This document shows, piece by piece, positions 34,129 through 44,854 of a DNA stretch of 64,000 bases; the stretch's first letter is position 1, and each line of letters opens with the position of its first letter. The DNA lies in assembly GCA_028023455.1 (NCBI GenBank), contig JAQFVV010012670.1, forward strand, positions 558,001 through 622,000, in the 5' to 3' direction. This DNA comes from Epiperipatus broadwayi (Eukaryota > Onychophora > Udeonychophora > Euonychophora > Peripatidae). The notes beneath the pieces were generated by a model, which ran no database searches, was not told the origin of the DNA, and saw only the letters and a list, made by a program, of their open reading frames with translations. Made by a program: the position numbers and the translations under genes.

Positions 34129-36468
34129 TATAAAAATGTAAAATGAAATAAATATGATCTTTTGTTCTCACATTACTATTATACAGTAAATTATTATTAT
34201 GATGGATGATAATTTATAAATATTATCTTTTATTTTAAAGTCTATTCTTGATGATGTTAACATATGACAGAATAGATTACTTACACCAGAATGTTAAGCA
34301 TTCATTCAGAATATCAAAACAAAAATTTAAGTAATATATTAATTATAACAAACGAATTACATTTATGATATAACATAATTGTCATAGTATGTACATGTAT
34401 ATCTAAAATTAGATAGAGTAATGTCTTACCCTTTTAGTCTGTAGATAGTCACAATGGTTATTAAATTAACTCAGAGTCTTTACCTTTATATTTTATTAAT
34501 AATCATTAATATCAATAACTTTAGAATATAGTTGAATGAAGCTTATTAAAAAAAAGAAAATAATAAAAAATATATAAAAAGAGAATCATATATATAAGGT
34601 TAATGTGTAGTTGAGTCTAGGATTAATTTAGAAACAATTTATATTGACGGATGAAATAAATTTTCATCTTAAGAATCTTTTCTTTTTCATCTTTTAAATA
34701 TATTATTCCATATTCAAAGACTGTTCGAATTTCCAGATAATGACTCCAGGATTTCCTAAAAGTTTGCAGTAGTTCATTCTTATCCAATGTTTATCCAATG
34801 TTTATCATTGACAGGTAATAATTATTTTCCTTTAGAATCAGATTCGACATTATAGTAGTATGGTTAACATTCCATCTCTATGATGTTTCTTCCCTCTAGT
34901 CTATTATAGTTATGTAACCATGTTAGAATGTTATTTAAAATTATTAATTCTACTAAAACTTAATAATATAGTTTTTATTTTATATGAACCTATAAATAAT
35001 GAAGTGATTGGTTTTTTTTAATATTCAGCTTCAATAGGATTACCAAAAGAAATTGCTTTTTATGATAAGCACGGTTTCTTCTTTACCCTCCAAAAGTATT
35101 TTCTTCTTTGGAGAATTGATGATTTACTGATTGTTGTCGAATATCTTTGAGCAATGGATTCAGATTTATATCTTACTCAAAATATATTCTAATCAGAGTT
35201 ATATTTAAATCTCCCTTTCGTTTTCGATAAGAGACAAAAAAAATGCTTATTATAATCTCTTTTTCTGTTAACTGTTCTATATATATTGTCGATTTGAGTT
35301 CACATTTTTCTTGTTTCAATTATGATGTCATTTTATTATTTGTATATTTAATGAATGAATGACAAACAAAATTAAAATTTAATGGTTATTTCTTTCCTTT
35401 AATAATTTTAGGGCTTATATGTATTTTTTTTACTAGTGTGATTATCTAAGTCAGTATAGTTAAGAAGTTGTTAAAATTATAATTTTTAAATGATCAATTT
35501 GTATGCAATTATTAATATACAAAATTAATAATAGAATTTTTAATGATTTTTGTTAATAATAATATTCAAGATAGGTGTGCATGTTGCATTTTTTAAAATA
35601 TATGTGAGGAGTTTGATGTATTCTCACAATATATTTATATAGACATTATCAATCAACAAAAAATATAGATATATTGATAATTTTAACATCTGACATTATT
35701 AGTATGACTATTCTACTATTTGGGATACCATTATTTCAATTGTAAAAAGATGCATATAAGCAAAAAGGCAATTGGGTGATATTTAATAACTTCAGTTAAA
35801 AATTCTCTCCAATATATCTGTTAATTACTTCAAATTAAGCAATAACACAAATTATTAAAATCTTGCAAGATTTGGATTTTACAGTTGAATCAATAATTTT
35901 GACATAAATTTTCAAACACTGTCCTTTTATTGTTTCTTTAATCAAAATTAAACTGAGAATATCAGCCTTAAGCTTAGAATGTTTGAACTTAATAAAAGGA
36001 ATCAAAATTATTAATATTTAATTGAATTGCATTATTAAATGGCAACAAATCATTGTTGGTTCATGGCAATCATATAAATGGAATTTCTCTTAACTGGCCT
36101 ATTTGCCTGATTATTCATATTCTAGAATGGAAATTTATTTATCACAAAAATAGATTATATCTATCTCATTGTAGGTTGTTCTCTTTATCTTCCATTATCA
36201 ATCTTATCAACTATTATCAGCTAGCCATTCATGCTTCAATGAAAATTCAGGTTTAATTTGATAGAGCATATTTACTCTTCTAGATTCTCAAAAGTCTTCA
36301 CCAGTATCACAGTTCAAGAGAACCAAACTCTTTCATCTCCTTCATAGTTCAACTTTCATATTTATAGAGTTTCTGGCAAGATCTTAATTCAAGCATAAGC
36401 AAACTTGTTTTAAGCACTAAAACTACACCAATATTAAAAAAAAACACACAATCGTATTTAGTACAAAG
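34129..36468. other. AT-rich unannotated stretch
   Basis: No gene or repeat was recognised. A small direct repeat (TTATCCAATGT twice) lies near 34775-34800. Confidence 0.5.
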
Positions 36469-36889
36469 TAATGGATCTGAGACTTGGACACTTAACCGAA
36501 GAGCAATACAGAGACTTCAGACCACTCAAAGAAGTATGGAGAGATGCATGTTGGGAGTAACAAGAAGAGATCGAAAACGCAATATATGGGTAAGAGAACA
36601 AACAGGTGTTACTGACCTCATTGAAAAAATTAAAAGACTGAAGTGGAGTTGGGCTGGACATATTACTAGAAGAGATGATAATAGATGGACAAGTGAAATC
36701 TTAAACTGGATTTCTTTCAAGAGATTGTAAAAGACTCAGAAAAAGATTACATGTGAGTTGGTTGGATGAAATAAGGAAGTGTGCAGGGGTGATGTGGAGA
36801 AGAGAAGCTAAAGATCGGAGAAGATGGATTGAACTTGGAGATACCTTCCTCCTGCAGTGAAATGATAATGGTTGATGATGATGATGAAA
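36469..36889 (+). pseudogene. RTE-type LINE, 3' end copy 2
   Basis: 5'-truncated copy starting inside the TYGSETWTL motif (GGATCTGAGACTTGG). It continues MERCMLGVTRRDRK, IKRLKWSWAGHITRRDDNRW, then shifts frame and ends near a TGATGATGATGATG tail. It aligns base for base with 40105-40507. The short 420-bp length reflects the usual 5' truncation of LINE copies. Confidence 0.85.
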
Positions 36890-37499
36890 ACAAAATAAAA
36901 TTATTTCTAAAGAAAATTTACAATAGTTTCAAATAACAAAAAAATAAATTAATTAGGAATCTTGGAGAAGCATGAGAAAATGGGCAGAATGAGAGTTTAA
37001 AAAATGTAATATAAATTTATTATATAGATTAAGCAAACCATTCAGAAAATCATAAAAGTCAGTGTTGTTTAATGTCTACAGTAAATTGAGTAAAGAATAA
37101 AGTGAAATGTTGAGTTAGTAATATTTTTTAAAAAAACTCTAAAACTATTACATTGTTATAATGAAAATTTATTTTCTACATAAATATAATAAAATGTCTA
37201 TAATTAATTAATTATCAGTGCATATATGTGTGCGCACGCTTGCGTGAATATATACGTATATATTAAACATACAATCACCGCAGATATCCATTATTTATAA
37301 CTTAGTGTTTTTAACAACTTTTTTAAAATGTCAAAATGTTTTTAAAAAATAATAAATTAGAGGTTAGTTTATATAAAAATATATTTAGAAAAAAAAATTA
37401 TACAAAGAAAACTTCACATGGTGAAAATATATTGACCGCGACATACTTTCCTATAAACAATGAAAATTAAACTTTTTTTCACTTGAACTCTAAACTAAT
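36890..37499. other. AT-rich unannotated stretch
   Basis: Nothing recognisable was seen except alternating pyrimidine-purine sequence at 37220-37255 (TGTGTGCGCACGC). Confidence 0.5.
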
Positions 37500-37850
37500 T
37501 GAAGAGTCAGATCAAGGATTTTTCTTCCTGATTATCCAATCCCAAGGCACCATTCTTCTCCATGAACCAATGATCAATGAGGAGCATCTGCTTCATTCAG
37601 AAATATCTGAATGGTTGGCTTGGAATTAAGAGCTACAAAAGAATTCTGAATGATGTTGTTTAAAGAATGTCCTATTAACATGCGATTCATGTCCGTCAAA
37701 GGCAGTTTTCAAAGTTCTGCAATAGCTGAGCTTTAACAGATTACTAATAAGCAAAAACTTGATGAAGTCATTGATCTTAAACTGTCCAATAGTAAACAAG
37801 TCAATTAATTCTTCAATTTAGTGCATTCAGCAAGTTGAGATTTAATTTTT
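37500..37850. pseudogene. GC-richer patch, possible decayed exon
   Basis: The patch stands out from its flanks in composition. Plus-strand reading gives about 40 codons without a stop (EESDQGFFFLIIQSQGTILL onward). Minus-strand reading gives another protein-like run (HSLNNIIQNSFVALNSKPT). I cannot decide between them or name a family. No splice sites or tandem structure were convincing. Confidence 0.25.
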
Positions 37851-38264
37851 AATGAATCTCAAGTTGAACCAAATAAACTAATTATGATTTTTATGAATGT
37901 AAACTATTCCTTATGGAAAAGACAATTTAACCTAGTAGCGCTAGTGAAAAAAAAAGACAAAGAATTACACAAAATGTTTGACCGAAATAGTAATATATAC
38001 TACTGTGTGTAAAAAGTGTAGTGGGCGTTAAAAAAGTCTGTGTGTGTGTGCTTCACTTTCATTTATTTATATCAGTTTAATCCTGATTTTTTTTTTTTTA
38101 AGTTTGTTGGAGAGATGATGATTAAATCAAAAAAAATATTTTTAAGCAGAAATAATAATATTTTTATTCGATAAAATTCATATTTTAAAGTATTTATATA
38201 TTGGATATATATATACAGTATATGTATTTTAATAACTCATGTATACATAAACTTTAAATAGTCA
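37851..38264. other. AT-rich unannotated stretch
   Basis: Only short TG and T runs (38036-38052 and 38087-38099) were noted. Confidence 0.5.
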
Positions 38265-38540
38265 TATGATATAATGAGTTAGCATATCAACTGACATGAT
38301 CGCACCAGGAATTTGAATCCAGACAGAATAAGTTTGGATATTTTTTTCCCCAGATTCTAAAACTAGAATTTTTCTTTTGGTTAGCCACATATTAAGCTAT
38401 AATTATCATCCAAACTTAGCACTGAATAGACATTGAACTATTATTTTGATGAAAAATAAAACGCCCTTCACTCATCCTTTATGAGAGGCTGTTGGAGAAG
38501 TATTTGCCTTGCAGTGGGCTATTTAAAGGCAGTTTTAACT
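38265..38540 (+). repeat. Family F, tRNA-like SINE, copy 1
   Basis: A tRNA-like head: ATATGATATAATGAGTTAGC (A-box-like), then GGAATTTGAATCC (B box) about 45 bases later. A body follows with TTTTGGTTAGCCACATAT and ATGAGAGGCTGTTGGAGAAG, then TTTGCCTTGCAGTGGG. The body recurs at 63430-63600 and the head at 62518 and 63240. The parent tRNA is not identified. Confidence 0.55.
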
Positions 38541-38879
38541 TTACCTGTTCATGTACATCCGCACTGAAATTATGTTATGTATTTCATAGCCTTAATTATA
38601 CATACTTAACATTAATACATAAGTATGCCCACACACATTATACATAACAGAAACTGAATAATTATATTTCAATGCTATTATTTTAGTTTTACAAATGCAA
38701 ATAACTTTAAATATTTCTTCATATTAAAGTAAAAATATAGGGATAGTTTGCCTGGTATTTATTTATACAGAGTGACAGCAAATGATCAGACATCAAAAAA
38801 TCCACATGAAATTAAGACAACTGCCATTATGTGCAAGATTTTGAAATGCATCACTTATACTATAGTATCTATCTAAAAA
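38541..38879. other. AT-rich unannotated stretch
   Basis: Possibly the upstream part of the RTE element, but nothing protein-like was seen. Confidence 0.4.
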
Positions 38880-40507
38880 GAGAGATGACATCATGAAATG
38901 GGTAGAAGACTTTTATCAAGAATTATATAGTAATAAAGAACAAGTACAGACTATATCTATTATATCATTCCAAATTGCCCAGAATTTTAAATAAAGAAGT
39001 GAGACACACAATTAAATGTATGAAGAAAAGAAAGGCTCCAGGTAATGATGGAATTATAATTGATATATTAAAAGAAGCAGGTGAAGAAATATTTTTTTTT
39101 AGCAAAGTTATATACCAAATGTCTAAATGATAAAGATGTACCAGATAATTGGAAGAATGAAGTAATAATATTAATATTTTAAAAAGGTGATAAAGAAGAT
39201 ATTAGAAATTACAGACCTATCAGCCTTTTATCAGTTTTATACAAAATTTTTACCAAGATAATTACAACTCGTCTACAGAGAACATTGGATTTCCACCAAC
39301 CATGAACAAGTTGGATTTAAATGTGGTTTTAACACAGTAGATCATATCCAGGTATTGAGAGAAGTTATAGAAAGGACAAATGAATATGATGCCATTATGC
39401 TTTGGATTTGTAGATTATGAAAAGGCATTTAATTCTATAAATATTTCTCCAGTGATTAAAGCATTGGATCATCAAGGTATAGATCCAGGATATTGTCATA
39501 TTTTAAAGAATATTTATAAAAATGCAACAGCAACAATTAGATTACATAATGATACTAGGAAAGTCAACATTTAGAAGGGTGTTAGACAGGGTTACTCCAT
39601 ATCTCCAAAACTTTTTACTGCAGTGCTGCAATTAAATATTTTGTGGATTAAAATGGGAAGCTAAAGAAGTGAAAGTAAATGGAGATTATTTAAGTCATTT
39701 AGATTTTGCAGATGATGTAGTTGTTTTTGCAAATAATGCTTTAGAGCTGCAGGAAATGTTGATGATGTAGTTGTTTTTGCAAATAATGCTTTAGAGCTGC
39801 AGGAATTATCAAATGAAAGTAGAAAAGTAGGACTAAAGATAAACGTTAAAAAGACTAAAGTAATGTTCAATGGATTTTCTCAAAATATGAAAATAAAGAT
39901 TGATTATGATGAGTTAGAAAAAGTCAACAGCTACAAATATGTTGGTCAGATTATTAATACAGATAGAAACATAATGGATGAAATTAAACATAGAATTAAA
40001 CTTTGTTGGGATGCTTTTGGTAGAAATAACTTGATACTAAAAGAAAATATGCCTGTGTTTTGAAAAAAAAAGGTTTTTAATAAAGGTGTTTTACCAGTTC
40101 TTACTTATGGATCTGAGACTTGGACACTTAAGAGAAGGGCAGTACAGAGACTTCACATCACTCAAAGAAGTATGGAGAGATGCATGTTAGAAGTAACAAG
40201 AAGAGATCGAAAACACAATATATGGGTAAGAGAAAAAACAGGTGTTATTGACCTCATTGAAAAAATTAAAAGACTGAAATGGAGTTGGGCTGGACATATT
40301 GCTAGAAGAGATGATAATAGATGGACAATTGAAATCTTACTGATTCTAAGAGATTGTAAAAGATCCAGAAAGAGACCACATGTAAGATGGATGGAAGAAA
40401 TAAGAAAAGTGTGCAGGGGTGACGTGGAGAAGAGAAGCTAAAGATCGGAGATGGTTTGAACTTGGAGAGACCATCCTGCAGTGGATTGATAATAGCTGAT
40501 GATGATC
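38880..40507 (+). pseudogene. RTE-type LINE, longest copy (RT to 3' end)
   Basis: Broken by stops and frameshifts but readable from before the RT to the 3' end: DDIMKWVEDFYQELYSNKEQ (38885 on), [28 protein letters not shown] (39196), EQVGFKCGFNT, CFGFVDYEKAFNSI (39396), KGVRQGYSISPKLFTA (39575), DFADDVVVFANN (39702, the catalytic FADD), GLKINVKKTKVMFNGFSQ (39831), VNSYKYVGQII, LPVLTYGSETWTLK (40090), RLKWSWAGHIARRDDNRWTI (40271), RPHVRWMEEI, ending in TGATGATGAT. The N-terminal endonuclease is absent. The catalytic block is duplicated (see 39711-39810). The other three RTE scraps belong to this family. Confidence 0.9.
39711..39810 (+). repeat. 50-bp tandem duplication across the RT active site
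   Basis: 39711-39760 and 39761-39810 repeat GATGATGTAGTTGTTTTTGC and the following bases through the codons for FADD-VVVFANNALELQE. Because 50 is not a multiple of 3, the duplication shifts the frame right after the catalytic aspartates. Confidence 0.9.
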
Positions 40508-41149
40508 TATCTTCTCTTCCGTTTGTTAGAACTGTATTAAAATCTTTAACATTTAAAACGTATTACTAAGTGTCAGTAGTGAAGTTAAATAAAGATAAAT
40601 GTTCCTTTATAAAGAACAAAAACAATATTAATTTACAATTTTCCCAATAATTTCAATTCACATAATGCAAGGATAAAATATATGTAATCAGAAACATAAA
40701 ATATCAAAGAAAGAAATAAAACTATGAAAATATGGTCAATAAAAGTATTAAAAAATAAAATAATTTAATCTAAATAAATATAAAAATGATTCCTTTCACG
40801 TTTCTTTATAAAATATAAATTTTGATAGATAAGTTTTAAAATCAATTTTTTAAAGCTATTTCAGTCTATTCCTTGTACAATTATTAAAACTTATATAATA
40901 AATCTTGCTTCTTTTTTTTTTTTACAGAATTCATTGTTACAATAAAATGGTGCTGCAAATCATGAAGTTATAACATTTTAATGGTAAATGTCCTAATACT
41001 TATAAATCTATATTAATCAATTACAATAAAACAATAATAAATCTACATTATTATTCCTATGTCATTAGTTATTAACTGATAACAAAACTCTACAGTGCAA
41101 AAGTGAGATTGTGAAACTGCATAAAATGGCAGTGTTTATTTATATTATT
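40508..41149. other. AT-rich unannotated stretch
   Basis: Nothing recognisable was seen. Confidence 0.5.
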
Positions 41150-41475
41150 TGGGATTTCCATCATCAGATTTTCAATGATATGAATGGCTGAATAGTTGGA
41201 GATTTGAGTACATTGAAGCATGTCCATTAAAGTGTGAGGATTTGCTATCTTAATATAAACTGAGCACTGATTATATATATGTGTGGGAGATGATAATCTG
41301 AACCAACTGATGATTGCTGTTTTAGCATGAAATACGTATATTGGTGATTATATATCTTTTCTCCATGTGTGTGGTCATGTGTATCAATTGTTTGAGATAG
41401 TGTGGATAGTTTGTTTGAGATAGTGTGGATAGTTGGCGGGTGTTTGAAAGTTTGAGTTCAAATCCCTATATTTAC
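41150..41475 (+). repeat. Family D (hammerhead-like plus tRNA-like), copy 1
   Basis: In order: TGGGATTTCCATCATCAGAT, ATGGCTGAATAGTTGG, GTCCATTAAAGTGTGAGG, GATAATCTGAACCAACTGAT, then the core CTGATGA-TTGC-loop-GCAT-GAAATACG (41309-41338). About 60 bases on comes a tRNA-like end with AGATAGTGTGGATAGTTGG (A-box-like, itself in a 22-bp tandem duplication at 41390-41436) and GAGTTCAAATCCC (B box). Stem II here has lost its closing G-C pair, so the motif is probably inactive in this copy. Confidence 0.65.
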
Positions 41476-42104
41476 AATTAAGCTCCAGGTTTGTGAAGAA
41501 TGCCTGATTTTCAAATATTTTATATCATGTTTATGAAGCAGAAATAATTTTAAAAACATTTTTGTTTGAAGTTTATTTTCAATATTTTAAAAGATGTTTT
41601 TAACAAAAAGTATAAAATATTTTTATAATTATATTATATTTTAAGAGGATTTAATTTTATATATTAAGAATCAAGAAGGAAAATTACATTGTTCTAGATA
41701 TCAAATTAAATGCAAAAATAAAATTGGCTTTTACACAGAGATAATATAAGAATATTAAATATTATCTTAAATGCATTTTTGGTATTAAACATTCCTTTCA
41801 AAGGCAAACAAAATATATTGAGATTATATTCAATTTTCAGAATATTTTCTCTGTATTAAAAGCAATATTATTATAGCATTCATTTATTATATTTTGAATT
41901 CACAGTTTATTGTAGTTAACATAAAAAGTAAGCTTTTTTTTTATTTCCTCAAATTAATTTACAGTTTTTAATATATTTTTATTATTTCAGTTATATGTAA
42001 AATTAATTTTAAAAATAATTATGCTAAAAATAACTCTGCCACATTCCAATTGAAGGCTGCATATATGAAAAATTAATTTTGTAAAGTTAGTCTTTGTATT
42101 TTTA
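41476..42104. other. AT-rich unannotated stretch
   Basis: Nothing recognisable was seen. Confidence 0.5.
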
Positions 42105-42345
42105 CATTGGACTATTTCCATCATCTAATATGTGTATTGAATGTCTTTACAAAAATTTAACTTTAATTAATATTCCAAATACATTCAACTCTTAGTAATA
42201 GCACATCAAATAGGTTAATATATGTGCAATGTTTTGAGAAGTATTATTCTCCCCTCTTCTTCAGGTGTTGTTGGCCTGACTAGTGACAATATTAGCATGG
42301 GATACCAACCTGGACCCTTAGATTCTTGAGTATTTGAAGCATCCT
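42105..42345 (-). repeat. Family C tail downstream of the PLE frame
   Basis: The 3' part of the minus-strand PLE. It reads B-box region, AGTCAGGCCAACAACACCTG, CTGAAGAAGAGGGGAGAATA, CTTCTCAAAACATTGCAC, then the common tail to AGATGATGGAAATAGTCCAA. CTGAAGA, a GAGG/CUUCUC hairpin and AAAAC match the hammerhead-like block of PLE tails with one core change (G12 to A). Compared with the plus copy at 43268 it lacks about 35 bases of the tRNA A-box arm. Confidence 0.75.
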
Positions 42346-43057
42346 GCCAAAGGCAACTGTCTCTAGTAATTTCATATACTTATCTATGAGGTTCTTCCTG
42401 ATTTCTTCAATTTTTCTTAAGAGCAAAGTTGATTAGTGATTGCCTTACATTATATATAGTCACACTAGGTTGGCTTATGGGATTTTTGGCCATTGTCATG
42501 TGAGCAGTTTCTTTAAATTTTCTTCTTTGTACCTTTTCTTCTCTATCCAATATTTTTGTATTTTCCCAATTGAACATATGTTCATTGACACATACATGGT
42601 CTGCTACCTTAGACGTATCTGTTTTCTCTTCTAATCATTACTCTGTGTTCTTGCAAGCATTTTGGAACAACTGGTCTCACTAATATATGTTCTTCCACAT
42701 TCACATGTTATTTCATAGATGTAGTTTTTTTCTTTTCAGCATTTTGAATTTAGGCTTTGTAGATGTTAGAATTCCTCATAGGGTGATATGGCTCTGGAAA
42801 GCTGTTCGAATGTTATACTGGTTGCAGATTATCCCTTAATTTGTCTGCTATTTTTGGAATGTATGGGTACACTACAGTACCAATAATTTAATTGACTTTT
42901 CTCTTGGTGGTTTTTTTTTATTGTCTAAAGTTTTCTTAATAACAGCTGATGGATAATCATTTTTCATAAGAGTTTGTTCTACATAGATCTTTTCTTTTTC
43001 TAAATCGCTCATTTCTGAACAAACTTTTGCTCTGTTCCATAATGATAGGATGTTCAA
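42346..43057 (-). pseudogene. Penelope-like element: RT-EN linker and GIY-YIG endonuclease
   Basis: The first segment (43057-42872) reads LEKEKIYVEQTLMKNDYPSA, the usual stretch between RT and endonuclease in PLEs, followed after a short break by YIPKIADKLRDNL. Then comes NYIYEITCECGRTYISET (42726-42672): the CECG and Y-I-x-E-T spacing is that of PLE GIY-YIG domains, with the canonical YIG altered to YIS. After several stops, VADHV-type and MFNWENTKIL-type wording and an AHMTMAK tail run to 42350. The RT itself is gone. The frame runs directly into a family C unit, which is therefore this element's 3' UTR. Confidence 0.8.
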
Positions 43058-43067
43058 TTGGTAAAAT

Positions 43068-43560
43068 ATAAAAATATTAGATAGAGAAGAAAGTGTACAA
43101 AGAAGAAAATTTAAAGAAGCTGCTCACATGACAATGGCAAAAATCTCATTAGTCAAACTAGTGTCACTATACATAATGTATGGAAACCACTAGTCAACTT
43201 TGCTCTTAGGAGAGAAATCTGGAGGAACCTCATAAATAAGTATATGAAATTACTAGACTATTGCCTTTGGCAGGATGGCTTAGTTGGTTAGAGCGTTATA
43301 CCTTAAAAAATTCAATATTCAAGAATCTAAAGATCCAGGTTTGACTCCCATGCTAGTACTGACACCGGTCAGGCCAGCAACAACTGAAGAAGATGAGAGA
43401 GTAATACCTATTAAAACATTGTGCATATACTAACCTGTTTGATGTGCTATTACTAACAGTTGAATATATTTGGAATATTTAAATAAATTTAAATTTTTCT
43501 AAAGACATTCAATACACATATTAGATGATGGAAGTAGTCCAATATAAAAATACAACTAGA
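43068..43560 (+). repeat. PLE 3' end plus family C unit, inverted partner
   Basis: 43068-43267 is a second copy of the PLE C-terminal sequence in the opposite orientation (AGATAGAGAAGAAAGTGTAC, GCTGCTCACATGACAATGGC, AACTTTGCTCTTAGGAGAGA). It continues without a break into a complete family C unit: A box TGGCTTAGTTGGTTAGAGCG (43276-43295), B box GGTTTGACTCC (43338-43348), GTCAGGCCAGCAACAACTGA, AGAAGATGAGAGAGTAATAC and the tail to 43560. With 42105-42595 it makes a 1.45-kb inverted structure with arms of about 490 bp around a spacer of about 470 bp. Confidence 0.8.
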
Positions 43561-44044
43561 ACACCATCATCACAAACTTTCAGGAAAACACTAGTCTTAG
43601 TTTAGTTATACTACACAGCCACAGAAACATTAACAACAAAAATAAATATTAGACCATACAATAATTTTTGTTTCAAATATTTATTGAAAATAATTTTGAC
43701 AAATTATAAGTTAAATATATAAATATCCATTTATTATTTGTTTATCAATCTCGACTTCTTTCTCCCTTAACTTATTCAAGTATTAGATGTATTAAAATAC
43801 CTCATGGTATGATCAAAATAGGATAGTTTAAATTTTGTCATTTTGTTCTTCACATAAGATTTCAATTATCTGATCAAGCATCTCTTGTTTGTGTTCCTTG
43901 CTGCCCATGAAATGCAAAAGCATTATATTTTTGTTATCCTTTTTCAAAGTTCAACTTCAACAGATACAGTCACAGAAAACATATCTTGAATAAGCCTTCA
44001 ATAGTTTCTCTTCCTCTTTCCTTCTTTATTTTTGATTTTCTAAT
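43561..44044. other. AT-rich unannotated stretch
   Basis: Nothing recognisable was seen. Confidence 0.5.
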
Positions 44045-44242
44045 ATATAACATATAATAACCACATTCCACTCTTTTAACACTTTAAAGCAAAAATATTT
44101 ATTAATATTACAGTTTCGACTGTTCCTAGCAGTCTTCATCAGATCTGACAAAAACTGCTAGGAACAGTCGAAACTGTAATATTAATAAATAATTTTGCTT
44201 TAAAGTGTTAAAAGAGTGGAATGTGGTTATTATATGTTATAT
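44045..44242. repeat. Spacerless 198-bp palindrome with hammerhead-like core
   Basis: The centre is CAGATCTG (44140-44147); arms of about 99 bp are reverse complements with only a few differences near the centre. The minus strand carries CTGATGA (44142-44136), a GACTG/CAGTC stem with a 7-base loop, and GAAAC (44117-44113): all catalytic-core blocks of a hammerhead ribozyme except a credible stem I. On the plus-strand arm the same block has decayed to CTGACAAAAACTG. The arms end with TTTTGCTTTAAAGTGTTAAA and GGTTATTATATGTTATA. The sequence AGACTG...CAGTCGAAACTGT recurs at 63.76 kb. It is probably two PLE-type repeat ends joined head-to-head. Confidence 0.85.
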
Positions 44243-44742
44243 CTTGAATAAATCTGATTTGTTTTTTTTTAAACATGTTCCTACATTAAAAAATCTATTT
44301 CATGCTTTTCAATACAAATCTAATATTGTTTGCTATGATTCTCTTGTTTACTAAATCCTTTGTTGTTGATGACTTATAAAAATTATCTAAAATTATGGTA
44401 TTTCTTTGTGACCATGGTGACGGCTAAAAAAAAAATCAATGCTTTTGAACTTTGGCATTGACAAAAGCTTATTCTATGGACATGGAAATGCAAATGTCCA
44501 GTTTGAAAATTATTCTGTTTTAATCTTATCATGAAAAAATTTATTTCATTAGGAGAAGTTTGTGAGAAAGGAGAGAAAGATCACATTATTAATGGGGTGC
44601 ATAAATTGAGATTATCTTCACAATTATAAATGTGTTTGTACAGCCTGAAAAGCCACACCATTTTAGAGAAATGCTATTTTGTATAGTAACTAGGAACTAA
44701 TATGATCTTGCTGGTATATAATAATAAATAATACATAAGTAC
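44243..44742. other. AT-rich unannotated stretch
   Basis: Nothing recognisable was seen; the last bases are the target duplication of the SINE. Confidence 0.5.
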
Positions 44743-44840
44743 TTTTTTTTTTCATGTGTCAAATGTGTTGACCGGGAAGCGAACCTGGGTCAGCTGCTTG
44801 GAAGGCAGCTATGCTAACCACTAGACCACCAATGCTTGAC
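44743..44840 (-). repeat. tRNA-Gly(TCC)-derived SINE, best copy
   Basis: On minus, after GTCAA, GCATTGGTGGTCTAGTGGTT, AGCATAGCTGCCTTCCAAGC, AGCTGACCCAGGTTCGCTTC, CCGG and then TCAACAC follow tRNA-Gly closely, including the TCC anticodon in CTTCCAA, A box and B box (tRNA-like part about 44764-44835). The acceptor stem no longer pairs fully. The tail is ATTTGACACATG plus A10. A perfect 14-bp target duplication TAATACATAAGTAC flanks it (44729-44742 and 44841-44854). The element is therefore a complete, fairly young retroposon of 98 bp consisting of little more than a tRNA. Confidence 0.92.
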
Positions 44841-44854
44841 TAATACATAAGTAC

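Noticed and set aside
44045-44142. Intact hammerhead with a perfect 9-bp stem III on the minus strand
   Set aside because: The apparent stem III (AATATTACA with TGTAATATT) is a by-product of the palindrome, and the bases that should form stem I do not pair. Only the core motif is reported.
44764-44835. Functional tRNA-Gly gene
   Set aside because: The acceptor stem is mismatched and the unit has a poly(A) tail and a target duplication, so it is a retroposon.
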